NCBI RefSeq assembly: GCF_038397755.1 | Contig: NZ_CP151637.1 | Coordinates: forward strand, 930,001-994,000 | Source of the DNA: Microbacterium sp. LWH7-1.2 | GTDB lineage: Bacteria; Actinomycetota; Actinomycetes; Actinomycetales; Microbacteriaceae | Length of the DNA stretch: 64,000 nt | Direction: 5' to 3' | Shown: piece by piece, positions 19,299 through 31,940 of the stretch | How the letters are laid out: each line of letters begins with the position of its first letter | Numbering within the stretch: the stretch's first letter is position 1 | Notes under the pieces: generated by a model | Databases searched by the model: none | What the model was told of the DNA's origin: nothing | The model's input: only the letters and a program-made list of their open reading frames with translations | Position numbers and translations under genes: made by a program

Positions 19299-20605
19299 GC
19301 GAGACCCTTCTCTTCCGCGGAGCATTGGTCGAAGGATCGACGGCCGCCGACGTGCTCGTCGAGGACGGCGTCATCACCGCCATCGGCACCGGCGTCAGCC
19401 GCGCCGGCGCAAGCGAGATCGACGTCGACGGCCTGGTGCTGCTGCCCGGTCTGGTCGACCTCCACACGCACCTGCGCGAGCCGGGGTACGAGGCATCCGA
19501 GACGATCCTCACCGGTTCGCGCGCCGCCGCGGCCGGCGGGTACACCGCCGTGTTCGCGATGCCCAACACGTCGCCCGTCGCCGACACCGCCGGCGTCGTC
19601 GAGCAGGAGCTCGCCCTCGGCGAGGCCGCCGGCTACGTCACCGTCCAGCCGATCGGCGCTGTCACGGTGGGCCAGAAAGGCGAACGGCTCGCCGAGCTCG
19701 GCGCCATGGCCGACTCGCGAGCCCGCGTGCGCGTCTTCAGCGACGACGGCTTCTGCGTGTGGGACCCGCTCATCATGCGGCGAGCGCTCGAGTACGTGAA
19801 GGCGTTCGACGGCGTCATCGCGCAGCACGCGCAGGACCCGCGCCTGACCGAGGGCGCGCAGATGAACGAGGGCTCGGTGTCGGCCGAGCTCGGTCTGGCC
19901 GGCTGGCCCGCCGTCGCCGAGGAGTCGATCATCGCCCGCGATGTGCTGCTGGCCGAGCACGTCGGCTCCCGCCTGCACGTGTGCCACCTCTCGACGGCCG
20001 GGTCGGTCGAGATCATCCGCTGGGCCAAGCGCCGCGGCGTGAACGTGACCGCAGAGGTCACGCCGCACCACCTGCTCCTCACCGACGAGCTGGTGCGCGA
20101 CTACGACGCGCGCTTCAAGGTGAACCCGCCGCTGCGCCGCGAAGAGGACGTGCTCGCCGTGCGCGAGGGTCTCGCCGACGGCACGATCGACATCGTCGCC
20201 ACCGACCACGCGCCCCACCCCGCGGAGGCGAAGGCGTGCGAGTGGCACGCTGCCGCCAACGGCATGGTCGGACTCGAGAGCGCCCTGCGCGTCGTTCAGC
20301 AGTCGATGGTCGACACGGGCCTCATCACGTGGGGCGATGTCGCGCGCGTCATGTCGCGCGAGCCCGCCGGCATCGGTCGGCTCACCGGTCATGGCACACC
20401 GCTCACCGAGGGACAGCCGGCGTCCCTCGCGTTCTACGACCCGTCGCCGCGCCGCACCTTCACGACCGACGATCTGCGCGGCCGGAGCGTGAACTCGCCG
20501 TACCTGGGCCGTGAGCTCCCCGGCGACGTCCGCTGGACGCTGCACCAGGGCACGGTCACAGTCGCCGACGGCGCTCTCCTCGACACGCCGGGGGTGCGCG
20601 CATGA
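19295..20605 (+). CDS. pyrC: Dihydroorotase
   Basis: Zinc enzyme that cyclises carbamoyl aspartate to dihydroorotate. The 436-residue, type I (longer) form has [10 protein letters not shown] (about residues 55-64, metal ligands), a central HXH-like histidine set (VCHLSTAGS), and TDHAPHP near the C-terminal third. It overlaps pyrB and the next membrane protein gene by ATGA. Confidence 0.97.
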   Translation: MSETLLFRGALVEGSTAADVLVEDGVITAIGTGVSRAGASEIDVDGLVLLPGLVDLHTHLREPGYEASETILTGSRAAAAGGYTAVFAMPNTSPVADTAGVVEQELALGEAAGYVTVQPIGAVTVGQKGERLAELGAMADSRARVRVFSDDGFCVWDPLIMRRALEYVKAFDGVIAQHAQDPRLTEGAQMNEGSVSAELGLAGWPAVAEESIIARDVLLAEHVGSRLHVCHLSTAGSVEIIRWAKRRGVNVTAEVTPHHLLLTDELVRDYDARFKVNPPLRREEDVLAVREGLADGTIDIVATDHAPHPAEAKACEWHAAANGMVGLESALRVVQQSMVDTGLITWGDVARVMSREPAGIGRLTGHGTPLTEGQPASLAFYDPSPRRTFTTDDLRGRSVNSPYLGRELPGDVRWTLHQGTVTVADGALLDTPGVRA

Positions 20606-21111
20606 CCCGCGAGGCCGCACTCGGCGTCATGGTCGCGGTCACCATCGCGCTGCTCGGCGTGCTGGTGTGGGCCTGGTGGCGACGAACGCGGCGCGACGCC
20701 GCGCTGGTCGCGCCTGTCGGCGAGATCCCCGCGGGCGCCGCGACGCTCTCGGTCTTCCCGACGCTCTACGTCGCGACCACGCGTCACGGCGAGCCGCTCG
20801 AGCGCCTCGCCCTCGGCGGCCTCGCCTTCCGCTCGCGCTCGGACGTGACGGTGACCGACGCGGGCCTCGCGCTCGACCTCACCGGCAAGCCGCGCGTGTT
20901 CCTCGCGGCCGACCGCATCGAGGACGTCGCACAGGCGACGGTCGCGATCGACCGCGTCGTCGAGCCCGACGGCCTCGTGCGCCTCGCCTGGCGCCTCGAC
21001 GACGGCACGGTCGTCGACTCCTATCTCCGACCCCAGGATGCCTCTGCCCGCGCCCTCGCGGACGCCGTGGCGGGCATCCTTCCCCCGACCCAGACGGGAA
21101 CCGACGCATGA
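20602..21111 (+). CDS. PH-like domain membrane protein of the pyr operon
   Basis: Uncharacterised. The 169-residue protein has one N-terminal transmembrane helix (about residues 6-24), a Trp/Arg-rich stop-transfer segment (WAWWRRTRR) and a soluble beta-rich domain with a bacterial PH-like pattern. It lies in the same place, between pyrC and carA, in many actinobacteria (the mycobacterial equivalent is usually called an export or membrane protein). Tight ATGA coupling on both sides suggests a conserved but unknown accessory role in pyrimidine synthesis or in membrane association of its enzymes. Confidence 0.82.
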   Translation: MTREAALGVMVAVTIALLGVLVWAWWRRTRRDAALVAPVGEIPAGAATLSVFPTLYVATTRHGEPLERLALGGLAFRSRSDVTVTDAGLALDLTGKPRVFLAADRIEDVAQATVAIDRVVEPDGLVRLAWRLDDGTVVDSYLRPQDASARALADAVAGILPPTQTGTDA

Positions 21112-22290
21112 CCTCCCTGTTCCAGACCGCCCCGGCCGTCCTCGTGCTCGAGGACGGGACCCGCCACGTCGGGCGCGCCTACGGCGCCCTCGGCACCACC
21201 ATCGGCGAGGTGGTCTTCGCCACCGGCATGACCGGCTACCAGGAGACCCTCACCGACCCGTCGTACGCCGGCCAGATCGTGCTGCAGACGGCGCCCCACA
21301 TCGGCAACACCGGCATGAACGACGAGGACCCCGAGTCGCGACGCATCTGGGTGTCGGGCTACATCGTGCGCGACCCCTCCCGCGTGGTGTCCAACTGGCG
21401 CGCCGACGAGTCCCTGGACGACGCGCTCGTGAACGACGGGGTCATCGGCATCAGCGGCATCGACACGCGCGCGGTCACGCGCCACATCCGCTCCGCGGGC
21501 AGCATGCGCGGCGGGATCTTCTCCGGCGAGGTGGCCCGGATCGATCCCGACGAGCAGCTGCGCCTCGTCCGCGAGGCGCCCGAGATGGCCGGGCAGAACC
21601 TCTCCGCGCAGGTGTCGGTGGCGGCCGCCGAGGTCACCCCGGCCAAGGGCGAGCGCATCGGCAATCTCGCGGTGCTCGATCTCGGCGTGAAGCAGGCAAC
21701 GGTCGACAACCTGGCCGCCCGCGGCTTCGACGTGCACGTGCTCCCGCAGGACGTCACCATCGACGACATCCGCGCGATCGACCCGGTCGCGGTGTTCTAC
21801 TCGAACGGCCCCGGCGACCCGGCGGCATCGGGCGATCACGTGGATCTGCTGCGCGGCGTGCTCGACGACGGTCTGCCGTTCTTCGGCATCTGCTTCGGCA
21901 ACCAGCTCCTCGGCCGCGCCCTCGGCCTCGGCACCTACAAGCTGCCGTTCGGTCACCGCGGCATCAACCAGCCCGTGCTCGACAAGGCCACCGGCCGCGT
22001 GGAGATCACTGCGCACAACCACGGCTTCGCGGTCGACGCGCCCGTCGAGGGACAGTTCGACAGCCCTCACGGCTACGGCAAGGTCGAGGTCAGCCACGTC
22101 GGCCTCAACGACCAGGTGGTCGAGGGTCTGCGCGCCCTCGACATCCCGGCCTTCTCGGTGCAGTACCACCCCGAGGCGGCCGCCGGACCCCACGACGCCA
22201 ACTACCTGTTCGACCGCTTCCGCGACCTCGTCGTCGCGAACCTCTCGCGTGTCGACTCGCAAGCTCGCTCCACGACCGGAAAGCCCACCG

Positions 22291-22298
<8 letters not shown>
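21108..22298 (+). CDS. carA: Carbamoyl-phosphate synthase small subunit
   Basis: Glutamine amidotransferase subunit that feeds ammonia to CarB. The 396-residue product has the CarA N-terminal domain ([28 protein letters not shown]) and a class I glutaminase domain with nucleophile Cys in [11 protein letters not shown] (about residue 262) and the His-Glu of YHPEAA near 350. The start overlaps the previous gene by ATGA. The last codons, including TAA, overlap the carB start. Confidence 0.97.
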
Positions 22299-25574
<3,276 letters not shown>

Positions 25575-25578
<4 letters not shown>

Positions 25579-26408
25579 CCTCATTCGGAGAACGCGTCCG
25601 CGCCGCGATGGCGGCGCACGGGCAGCTGTGCGTCGGCATCGATCCGCACGCGCACCTGCTGGCCGAGTGGGGGCTGGATGCCTCCGCCGCCGGGGTGCGC
25701 GAGTTCGGCCTGCGCGTGGTCGAGGCCGCCGCGGGCCGGGTCGCCGTTGTCAAACCGCAGGTCTCGTTCTTCGAGGTTCACGGCTCGGCCGGCTTCGCCG
25801 CCCTCGAGGACGTCCTCGCGGCGGCGCGCGACGCCGGACTCCTCGTGATCGCGGACGCCAAGCGCGGCGACATCGGCACGACGATGGACGCGTACGCGCA
25901 GGCCTGGCTCACACCCGGCTCGCCGCTCGAGGCCGACGCGCTCACGGTGAGCCCGTTCCTCGGGGTAGGTGCGCTCGACGGCACGTTCGACGTCGCACTG
26001 CGCAACGGCAAGGGCGTGTTCGTGCTCGCCGCGACGAGCAACCCCGAGGCGCTCGGGCTGCAGCGCGCCCGCCACGCCGACGGCGCGACGGTCTCCGCGG
26101 GCATCGTCCACGAGGTCTCCGAACGCAACGCCCGCGCGACGCCCGACGGCGAGTGGGGGAGCCTCGGCTTCGTGATCGGCGGCACCGTCGACTGGTCGGA
26201 CGCCGGCCTTCGGCCGTTCGCGCCGGTGACGCCCATCCTCGCGCCGGGCTTCGGTCATCAGGGGGCGGAACCGCACCATCTCGGTGCGCGCTTCGACGTC
26301 CTGCAGGAAGCGGTGGTAGCGTCTGAGAGCCGCAGCATCCTGGCTGCCGGACCCGACCGGCTCGCCGCGCGCATATCCGAGCGCGCCCTTCTCTACCGTG
26401 GTGATTGA
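25575..26408 (+). CDS. pyrF: Orotidine 5'-phosphate decarboxylase
   Basis: Decarboxylates OMP to UMP, the last step of the pathway. The 277-residue product is the longer, type 2 form found in mycobacteria, with [11 protein letters not shown] near the N-terminus, the catalytic [10 protein letters not shown] (about residues 94-103) and [10 protein letters not shown]. It overlaps carB by ATGA. pyrD and pyrE are not in the window, which is usual for this operon in actinobacteria. Confidence 0.96.
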
Positions 26409-26409
26409 A

Positions 26410-27309
26410 ATGCCCGAAGCACAGACTCGGCCCCCCGAGGTCGATCGCGTCGCCGCGTCGCGCCGTGCCGTCGCCGCCCGCCGTGAACGCGCCGCCCTCA
26501 AGAAGGACGTCGCGATGCGGGTGATCACGCCGCAGGAGCTGCTGCGACGGGCCCTCGCCGAGCCCACGTCGCCTGCCGGCGCGATGCGCGTTCCGGAGTT
26601 CCTCACCGCGATCCCGGCGATCGGCGAGGGCAAGCGCGACCGCATCCTGCACGACCTCGAGATCTCGCCCGTCAAGCGCCTCGGCGGCCTCGGCTCGCGC
26701 CAGCGCGAGGACCTGCGCCAGTTCCTCGACAGCCGATGGCCCGAGTCCGAGCCCCGCGCCGGCCGCAGCCGGCTCGTCGTGCTGGCCGGTCCCACCGCCG
26801 TGGGCAAGGGCACCGTGGCCGCGTACATCAAGGACCACCACCCCGAGATCCTGCTGTCGGTGTCGGCGACGACGCGGGCGCCGCGCCCGGGCGAGGTCCA
26901 CGGCGAGCACTACTTCTTCGTCGACGACGCGGAGTTCGACCGCATGATCGCCGACGGCGAGCTGCTCGAGCACGCGACCGTCCACAACGCGTACCGCTAC
27001 GGCACACCGCGCGGCCCCATCGAGAAGGCCCTCGCCGAAGGGCGCACGGTGCTCCTCGAGATCGACCTCCAGGGCGCGCGGCAGGTGCGCGAGGCCGACC
27101 CGTCGGCCACCCTCGTGTTCCTCCTGCCGCCGAGCTGGGACGAGCTCGTTCAGCGCCTCGTCGGCCGTGGCACGGAGGACGCCGCAGAGCGCGCCCGTCG
27201 GCTGCGCACTGCGAAGACCGAATTGGCCTCGCAAGGCGAGTTCGACTACCGCGTCGTGAACGACGACGTCGCCCACGCGGCCGACGAGGTCGCCCGCCTC
27301 GCGCGCTGA
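26410..27309 (+). CDS. gmk: mIHF-guanylate kinase fusion
   Basis: Two proteins that are separate neighbours in mycobacteria and streptomycetes are joined here. Residues about 30-115 match the actinobacterial integration host factor (mIHF): [13 protein letters not shown], then [22 protein letters not shown] and [11 protein letters not shown], the helix-two-turn-helix DNA-binding fold. From about residue 120 to 299 lies guanylate kinase with P-loop [10 protein letters not shown] (about 125-134), [17 protein letters not shown] and an [11 protein letters not shown] stretch; it phosphorylates GMP to GDP. The frame is continuous through the junction ([16 protein letters not shown]). GTG codons at 26398 and 26401 are alternative starts; no good Shine-Dalgarno is visible. 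It closes the pyr operon. Confidence 0.9.
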   Translation: MPEAQTRPPEVDRVAASRRAVAARRERAALKKDVAMRVITPQELLRRALAEPTSPAGAMRVPEFLTAIPAIGEGKRDRILHDLEISPVKRLGGLGSRQREDLRQFLDSRWPESEPRAGRSRLVVLAGPTAVGKGTVAAYIKDHHPEILLSVSATTRAPRPGEVHGEHYFFVDDAEFDRMIADGELLEHATVHNAYRYGTPRGPIEKALAEGRTVLLEIDLQGARQVREADPSATLVFLLPPSWDELVQRLVGRGTEDAAERARRLRTAKTELASQGEFDYRVVNDDVAHAADEVARLAR

Positions 27310-27324
27310 GGGCGTCCCGTCACG

Positions 27325-27330
27325 TAGAAT
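27325..27330 (+). promoter_or_regulatory. -10 box TAGAAT of rpoZ
   Basis: TAGAAT lies 16 bases after the gmk stop. A predicted start near 27337 places a small hairpin (GCCTCGG / CCGAGGC, 27339-27356) at the 5' end of a leader of about 60 bases. Confidence 0.6.
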
Positions 27331-27397
27331 GGTGGGATGCCTCGGCACCCCGAGGCTCCGCAGACTCTCTTTCCCATCCGATCCAGGAGGTTTCGCC

Positions 27398-27652
27398 ATG
27401 GCCGGAACGAACCAGGGCATCATCGAGCCCCCCATCGACAGCCTGCTCGAGAAGGTCGACTCGAAATACCAGCTCGTGATCTTCGCGTCCAAGCGCGCGC
27501 GCCAGATCAACGACTACTACTCCGACCTCCACGAGGGCAACCTGTTCGACAACGTGGGCCCGCTCGTCGACTCGACCGTCGAGGACAAGCCGCTCACCAT
27601 CGCGATGCACGAGATCCACGAGGACAAGCTGCGTCTGCGCCGCGCGGAGTAA
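27398..27652 (+). CDS. rpoZ: RNA polymerase omega subunit
   Basis: Small subunit that helps assemble and stabilise beta' in RNA polymerase. The 84-residue product matches actinobacterial omega, with [31 protein letters not shown] covering the conserved first helices. The ATG follows AGGAGG at 7 bases; an upstream in-frame start exists but has no Shine-Dalgarno. It sits after gmk as in most actinobacteria, but has its own promoter and a strong terminator after it. Confidence 0.95.
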   Translation: MAGTNQGIIEPPIDSLLEKVDSKYQLVIFASKRARQINDYYSDLHEGNLFDNVGPLVDSTVEDKPLTIAMHEIHEDKLRLRRAE

Positions 27653-27667
27653 TCCGTCACCTCCTCG

Positions 27668-27705
27668 ATGCCCCCGAAGACGGCTGTGTCCGTCGTCGGG
27701 GGCAT
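27668..27705 (+). terminator. Terminator after rpoZ
   Basis: A 16-bp stem with one mismatch (ATGCCCCCGAAGACGG / CCGTCGTCGGGGGCAT, 6-base loop), 15 bases after the rpoZ stop. It separates rpoZ from metK, which must therefore have its own promoter. A TACTGG-like sequence directly after the stem is a weak candidate. Confidence 0.8.
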
Positions 27706-27769
27706 ACTGGTGTCCGCCTCTCGGCGCCCGGACCTCACGATGACCGGAGCCACGACAACTGGAGTACCG

Positions 27770-28963
27770 ATGACCGACCTGCGTCTGTTCACGTCCGAAT
27801 CCGTCACCGAGGGCCATCCCGACAAGATCTGCGACCAGATCTCGGACTCGATCCTGGACGCGATCCTGGACGCCGATCCGAACGGGCGCGTGGCCGTCGA
27901 GACCCTCGTCACCACCGGTCTCGTCCACGTCGCCGGCGAGGTCTCGACCTCCGCGTACGTCGAGATCCCGGCGATCGTCCGGGGCGTCGTCAACCGCATC
28001 GGCTACACCTCCAGCGAGACCGGATTCGACGGGGACTCGTGCGGCGTGAGCGTCTCGATCGGCGCGCAGTCCTCCGACATCGCGGCCGGTGTCGACAAGG
28101 CGTTCGAGCGCCGCGAGGACGGCTCCGAGGATCCGCATGACCTTCAGGGGGCGGGCGACCAGGGCATCATGTTCGGCTACGCGACGACCGAGACGCCGCA
28201 GCTCATGCCGATGGCCGCGTGGACGGCGCATCGCATGGCCGAGCGCCTCGCCGAGGTGCGCCGCTCGGGCGCGCTGCCGTTCCTGCGACCCGACGGCAAG
28301 ACCCAGGTCACGCTCGGCTACGACGGCGCGACGCCGAAGACCGTCGAATCCGTCGTCCTGTCGACCCAGCACCACCCCGACATCTCGCAGAAGGCGCTGC
28401 GCGCCGCCGTGCGTGCCGAGGTCATCGACCCGGTGCTCGAGGCGACCGGTCTCGAGCTGCCCGACGTGAAGTACTACATCAACCCGGCCGGTCCGTTCGT
28501 CATCGGCGGCCCCAAGGGCGACGCCGGCCTCACCGGCCGCAAGATCATCATCGACACGTACGGCGGGGCGTCGCGCCACGGCGGTGGCGCGTTCAGCGGC
28601 AAAGACCCGTCGAAGGTGGATCGCTCGGCCGCGTACGCCATGCGGTGGGTCGCGAAGAACGCCGTCGCCGCGGGGCTCGCGGACCGTCTCGAGGTGCAGG
28701 TCGCGTACGCCATCGGCAAGGCGAAGCCCGTCGGGCTCTATGTCGAGACGTTCGGCACCGGCCGCGTGGCCGACGACGCGATCACCCAGGCGATCCTCGA
28801 CGTGTTCGACCTGCGCCCCAAGGCCATCATCGACCAGCTCGACCTCCTGCGGCCCATCTACGCGCAGACCGCGGCGTACGGCCACTTCGGCCGTGAGCTG
28901 CCGGACTTCACGTGGGAGCGCACCGACCGCGCCGACGCATTGCGCTCGGCAGCCGGACTCTGA
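27770..28963 (+). CDS. metK: S-adenosylmethionine synthetase
   Basis: Forms S-adenosylmethionine from ATP and methionine. The 397-residue product has the three-domain MetK pattern: [20 protein letters not shown] at the N-terminus, [12 protein letters not shown], and the [26 protein letters not shown] loop in pieces near residue 265. GGAG lies 5 bases before the ATG. No SAM riboswitch fold is apparent in the 117 bases upstream, which are mainly the rpoZ terminator. Confidence 0.97.
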   Translation: MTDLRLFTSESVTEGHPDKICDQISDSILDAILDADPNGRVAVETLVTTGLVHVAGEVSTSAYVEIPAIVRGVVNRIGYTSSETGFDGDSCGVSVSIGAQSSDIAAGVDKAFERREDGSEDPHDLQGAGDQGIMFGYATTETPQLMPMAAWTAHRMAERLAEVRRSGALPFLRPDGKTQVTLGYDGATPKTVESVVLSTQHHPDISQKALRAAVRAEVIDPVLEATGLELPDVKYYINPAGPFVIGGPKGDAGLTGRKIIIDTYGGASRHGGGAFSGKDPSKVDRSAAYAMRWVAKNAVAAGLADRLEVQVAYAIGKAKPVGLYVETFGTGRVADDAITQAILDVFDLRPKAIIDQLDLLRPIYAQTAAYGHFGRELPDFTWERTDRADALRSAAGL

Positions 28964-28973
28964 CGCCGGCCGC

Positions 28974-30995
28974 GTGACCGCGGTGCACGACGACGAACCC
29001 GGCTCCGTCGATCGGTCGCGGCGCCCCCGCCGCGTCGCACGCGTGCTGATCGACTCCCCGCTGCCGCAGCTCGACCGTCTATTCGACTACGAGATCCCCG
29101 CGGAGCTCGCCCCCGACGCCGTGCCCGGTGTTCGCGTGCGTGTGCCGCTGCGCAGCGCCGGGCGGATGGTCGACGCGCTCCTCGTCGAAGTGGGGGAGCC
29201 GGATGCCTCCGACCGCCCGCTCTCGCAGCTCGAGGCCGTCGTGTCGCCGGTGCCGGTGCTCACGCCGCCGCTGTACGCGCTGGCCCGCCGCGCCGCCGAC
29301 CGGGCCGCCGGGTCGGCGGGCGACATCCTGCGTCTCGCGATCCCGAAGCGCATGGTCCGTGCCGAGAAGGCGTGGCTCGCCGCCGACCCGCCGGCAAGCC
29401 CGGTGATCGACGGTGCGGATCGTGCGTGGGCCGACGGCGTGCTCGCGGTCTATCCGGGTCTCGCCGACGCCCTCGACCACGGCGAGCGCCTTGCGCTGGA
29501 CGCCCCGCCCGTACCCGCGACGCTCGATGACGGCACCGTCGTCGGGTCTTGGGCGATCCTCCTCGCCGCGGCGGCGACGCACACCCTCGCGGCGGGGCGG
29601 AGCGCCGTGATCGCCGTGCCGGATCACCGCGACCGTGCGCAGCTCGAAGCCGCGCTGGCTGCCCGCATCCCCGCCGATGCGCTGGTCCGCGACGATGCGA
29701 AGCAGAGCGGCCCGATCCGGTACGCCGCGTTCCTGCGCACCCTTGCCGAGGCGCCGTGCGTGGTGATCGGCAACCGCTCGACGGTGTACGCGCCGGTGTC
29801 CGACCTCGGACTGGTCGCGCTGTGGGATGACGGCGACCCGCTGCTGGCCGAACCGCTCAGCCCCGGCGTCCACGCCCGCGACGCCGCACTGCTCCGGCAG
29901 GAGCTGCACGGTGGGGCCCTCGTGTTCGCGGGGCACACCCGCACCACCGACGTCGAGCGCCTTGTGGCCGTGGGCTGGGTGCGCGACCTCCCCGCAGCAC
30001 GGCGCGTGAGCCCACGCGTCGTGCTGAGCGCGAACCGTGAGGGCGAGTCGCGCGCCGCGCGGGTGCCGTCGTCGGCGTTCGCCGCCGCGCGCGAGGCGCT
30101 CACCCACGGGCCCGTGCTGGTGCAGGTCGCGCGCCCGGGATACGCCCCGGTGCTCGTGTGCGCGACCTGCCGGCACCCCGCCCGCTGCGCGCACTGCGGC
30201 GGGCCGCTGCACGCGGCCCGGCAAGGCGCCGTGCCCACCTGCGCGTGGTGCGGCCGCGCGGCGAACGCGTGGGCGTGCCCCGAGTGCCGCTCGACCCTGC
30301 TCCGCATGGCCTCCTCCGGCAGCGAGCGCACCGCCGACGAACTCGGGCGCGCCTTCCCGGGTACGCGCGTGATCGTCGCCGACGGCGATCACCCGGTGAC
30401 CGAGGTCGATGCGCGTCCCGCGCTCGTGGTCGCGACACGCGGCGCGGAGCCGCTCGCCGCGGGCGGGTATCGCGCGGTGATCCTGCTGGACGGGGATCGG
30501 ATGCTGATGGCCGACGACCTGCGCATCGGCGAGTCGTGTCTGCGCTGGTGGTCGAATGCGGCTGCCTTGGCCGCTCCGGCGGCCCCCGTGCACCTCGTCG
30601 GCGTCGGTGGAGAGGTCGCCCGCGCGCTCGCGACATGGACGCAGGCCGCGTACGCGCGCTCGGAGCTCGCCGACCGTGCCCCGCTGCGCATGCCGCCGAC
30701 CGTCCGGGTGGCCTCCGTCGACGGTCCGCGTCGCGCGGTGGACAACGCCATCGCCGCGTTGCGCACCGCCGTCCCCGAGCTCGACGGCGACGCCGTGCTC
30801 GGTCCGATCGCGCACGAGGAGTCGGTCCGTGCTCTGGTGCGGTTCGACTACGGCCTGGGCTCCCGCGTGACCGAGAGTCTGCGCGCGTCCGTGGTGAGCC
30901 ATGCGATGAAGGGACGCGGCCCCGCGAAGGGTCGCGCGCCCGGACCCGCCCATACACTGAAGGTTCGGGTCGACGTGCCCGATCTCGATCTCTGA
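28974..30995 (+). CDS. priA: Primosomal protein N' (PriA), helicase motifs lost
   Basis: Replication restart initiator that recognises forked DNA. The 673-residue product has the PriA N-terminal 3' DNA-binding domain (RVARVLIDSPLPQLDRLFDYE, in parts) and the eight-cysteine zinc-binding region CATCRHPARCAHC ... CAWCGR ... CPECRS (about 398-445). In place of a Walker A motif there is AAAATHTLAAGRSAVIAVP, with no GxGKT/S, and no DEAH box is evident, as in other actinobacterial PriA proteins, so ATP-driven unwinding is unlikely. The GTG at 28974 begins 11 bases after metK; a GTG at 28983 is an alternative. Confidence 0.92.
   Translation: MTAVHDDEPGSVDRSRRPRRVARVLIDSPLPQLDRLFDYEIPAELAPDAVPGVRVRVPLRSAGRMVDALLVEVGEPDASDRPLSQLEAVVSPVPVLTPPLYALARRAADRAAGSAGDILRLAIPKRMVRAEKAWLAADPPASPVIDGADRAWADGVLAVYPGLADALDHGERLALDAPPVPATLDDGTVVGSWAILLAAAATHTLAAGRSAVIAVPDHRDRAQLEAALAARIPADALVRDDAKQSGPIRYAAFLRTLAEAPCVVIGNRSTVYAPVSDLGLVALWDDGDPLLAEPLSPGVHARDAALLRQELHGGALVFAGHTRTTDVERLVAVGWVRDLPAARRVSPRVVLSANREGESRAARVPSSAFAAAREALTHGPVLVQVARPGYAPVLVCATCRHPARCAHCGGPLHAARQGAVPTCAWCGRAANAWACPECRSTLLRMASSGSERTADELGRAFPGTRVIVADGDHPVTEVDARPALVVATRGAEPLAAGGYRAVILLDGDRMLMADDLRIGESCLRWWSNAAALAAPAAPVHLVGVGGEVARALATWTQAAYARSELADRAPLRMPPTVRVASVDGPRRAVDNAIAALRTAVPELDGDAVLGPIAHEESVRALVRFDYGLGSRVTESLRASVVSHAMKGRGPAKGRAPGPAHTLKVRVDVPDLDL
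30953..30958 (+). promoter_or_regulatory. Possible internal -10 box for fmt
   Basis: TACACT within the last codons of priA, about 59 bases before the fmt ATG. It could give fmt-rsmB a promoter of their own. The evidence is only the hexamer. Confidence 0.3.
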
Positions 30996-31016
30996 CCCTC
31001 GACCTCCAGGAACGTC

Positions 31017-31940
31017 ATGCGTCTCGTCTTCGCCGGCACACCGGCGCCGGCTGTGCCGTCGCTGCGCCGGCTCGCGGCATCCGTTCACGACATCGCCGCG
31101 GTCATCACCCGCCAGGACGCCCCCCTCGGGCGCAAGCGGGTGCTGACGCCGTCGCCCGTCGCGGCTGCCGCCGAGGAGCTCGGGCTGCCGGTGATCCGGG
31201 CGGGCCGGCTCGATGCCGCCGTCACGGCCGAGATCGCGGCGCTCCAGCCCGACCTCGGCGTGATCGTCGCCTACGGCGGACTCGTTCGCGAGCCGCTCCT
31301 GTCGGCGCCGGCCCACGGCTGGATCAACCTGCACTTCTCGCTGCTGCCTCGCTGGCGCGGCGCCGCACCGGTGCAGCATGCGCTCATCGCCGGCGACGCT
31401 CGCACCGGGGCGAGCGTCTTCCAGCTCGTGCCCGACCTCGACGCGGGCGATGTGTTCGGCGAGCTCGCCGTCGACGTCCCGGCCGACGCCACCGCGGGCG
31501 ACCTTCTCGCCGCGCTGGCCGACGACGGTGCGGGACTGCTTTGCGACGTCGTCGACGCGATCGCCGCCGGCACCGCCATCGCGCGCCCCCAGCAGGGCGA
31601 GACCACGTACGCGGCGAAGCTCGGCGACGACGACGGCCGCATCCGCTGGGACGAGCCGGCCGGGGCTGTGCTCGGCCGCATCCGCGGCGTCACGCCCGAG
31701 CCTGGCGCGCACACCACGATCGACGGTGCCCGGTTCAAGGTCCTCGCCGTCGCGACCGCCCCCGGCGACGCTCCTTCGCTCGCCCCGGGAGAGATCGCGC
31801 TGCACGGAAAGCAGGTGATCGCCGGGACCGCATCCTCACCGATCGTGCTCGAGACCGTCCAGCCGGCCGGCAAGGGCGCGATGCGCGCGGCTGACTGGTG
31901 GCGAGGGCTCCGCGAGGCGACCCCGGTGGCGGGATCGTGA
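31017..31940 (+). CDS. fmt: Methionyl-tRNA formyltransferase
   Basis: Formylates initiator Met-tRNA using 10-formyl-THF. The 307-residue product has the MRLVFAGTPAPAVPSL opening, the catalytic region NLHFSLLPRWRGAAPVQHAL (about residues 103-122) with the SLLPxxRGxAPV signature, and a C-terminal OB fold. It sits 21 bases after priA and overlaps rsmB by GTGA. The order priA-fmt-rsmB is conserved in actinobacteria. Confidence 0.96.
   Translation: MRLVFAGTPAPAVPSLRRLAASVHDIAAVITRQDAPLGRKRVLTPSPVAAAAEELGLPVIRAGRLDAAVTAEIAALQPDLGVIVAYGGLVREPLLSAPAHGWINLHFSLLPRWRGAAPVQHALIAGDARTGASVFQLVPDLDAGDVFGELAVDVPADATAGDLLAALADDGAGLLCDVVDAIAAGTAIARPQQGETTYAAKLGDDDGRIRWDEPAGAVLGRIRGVTPEPGAHTTIDGARFKVLAVATAPGDAPSLAPGEIALHGKQVIAGTASSPIVLETVQPAGKGAMRAADWWRGLREATPVAGS

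Noticed and set aside
27653..27769. SAM riboswitch upstream of metK
   Set aside because: The interval is mostly one simple hairpin (the rpoZ terminator), with no multi-helix junction or conserved SAM-I/SAM-II elements.
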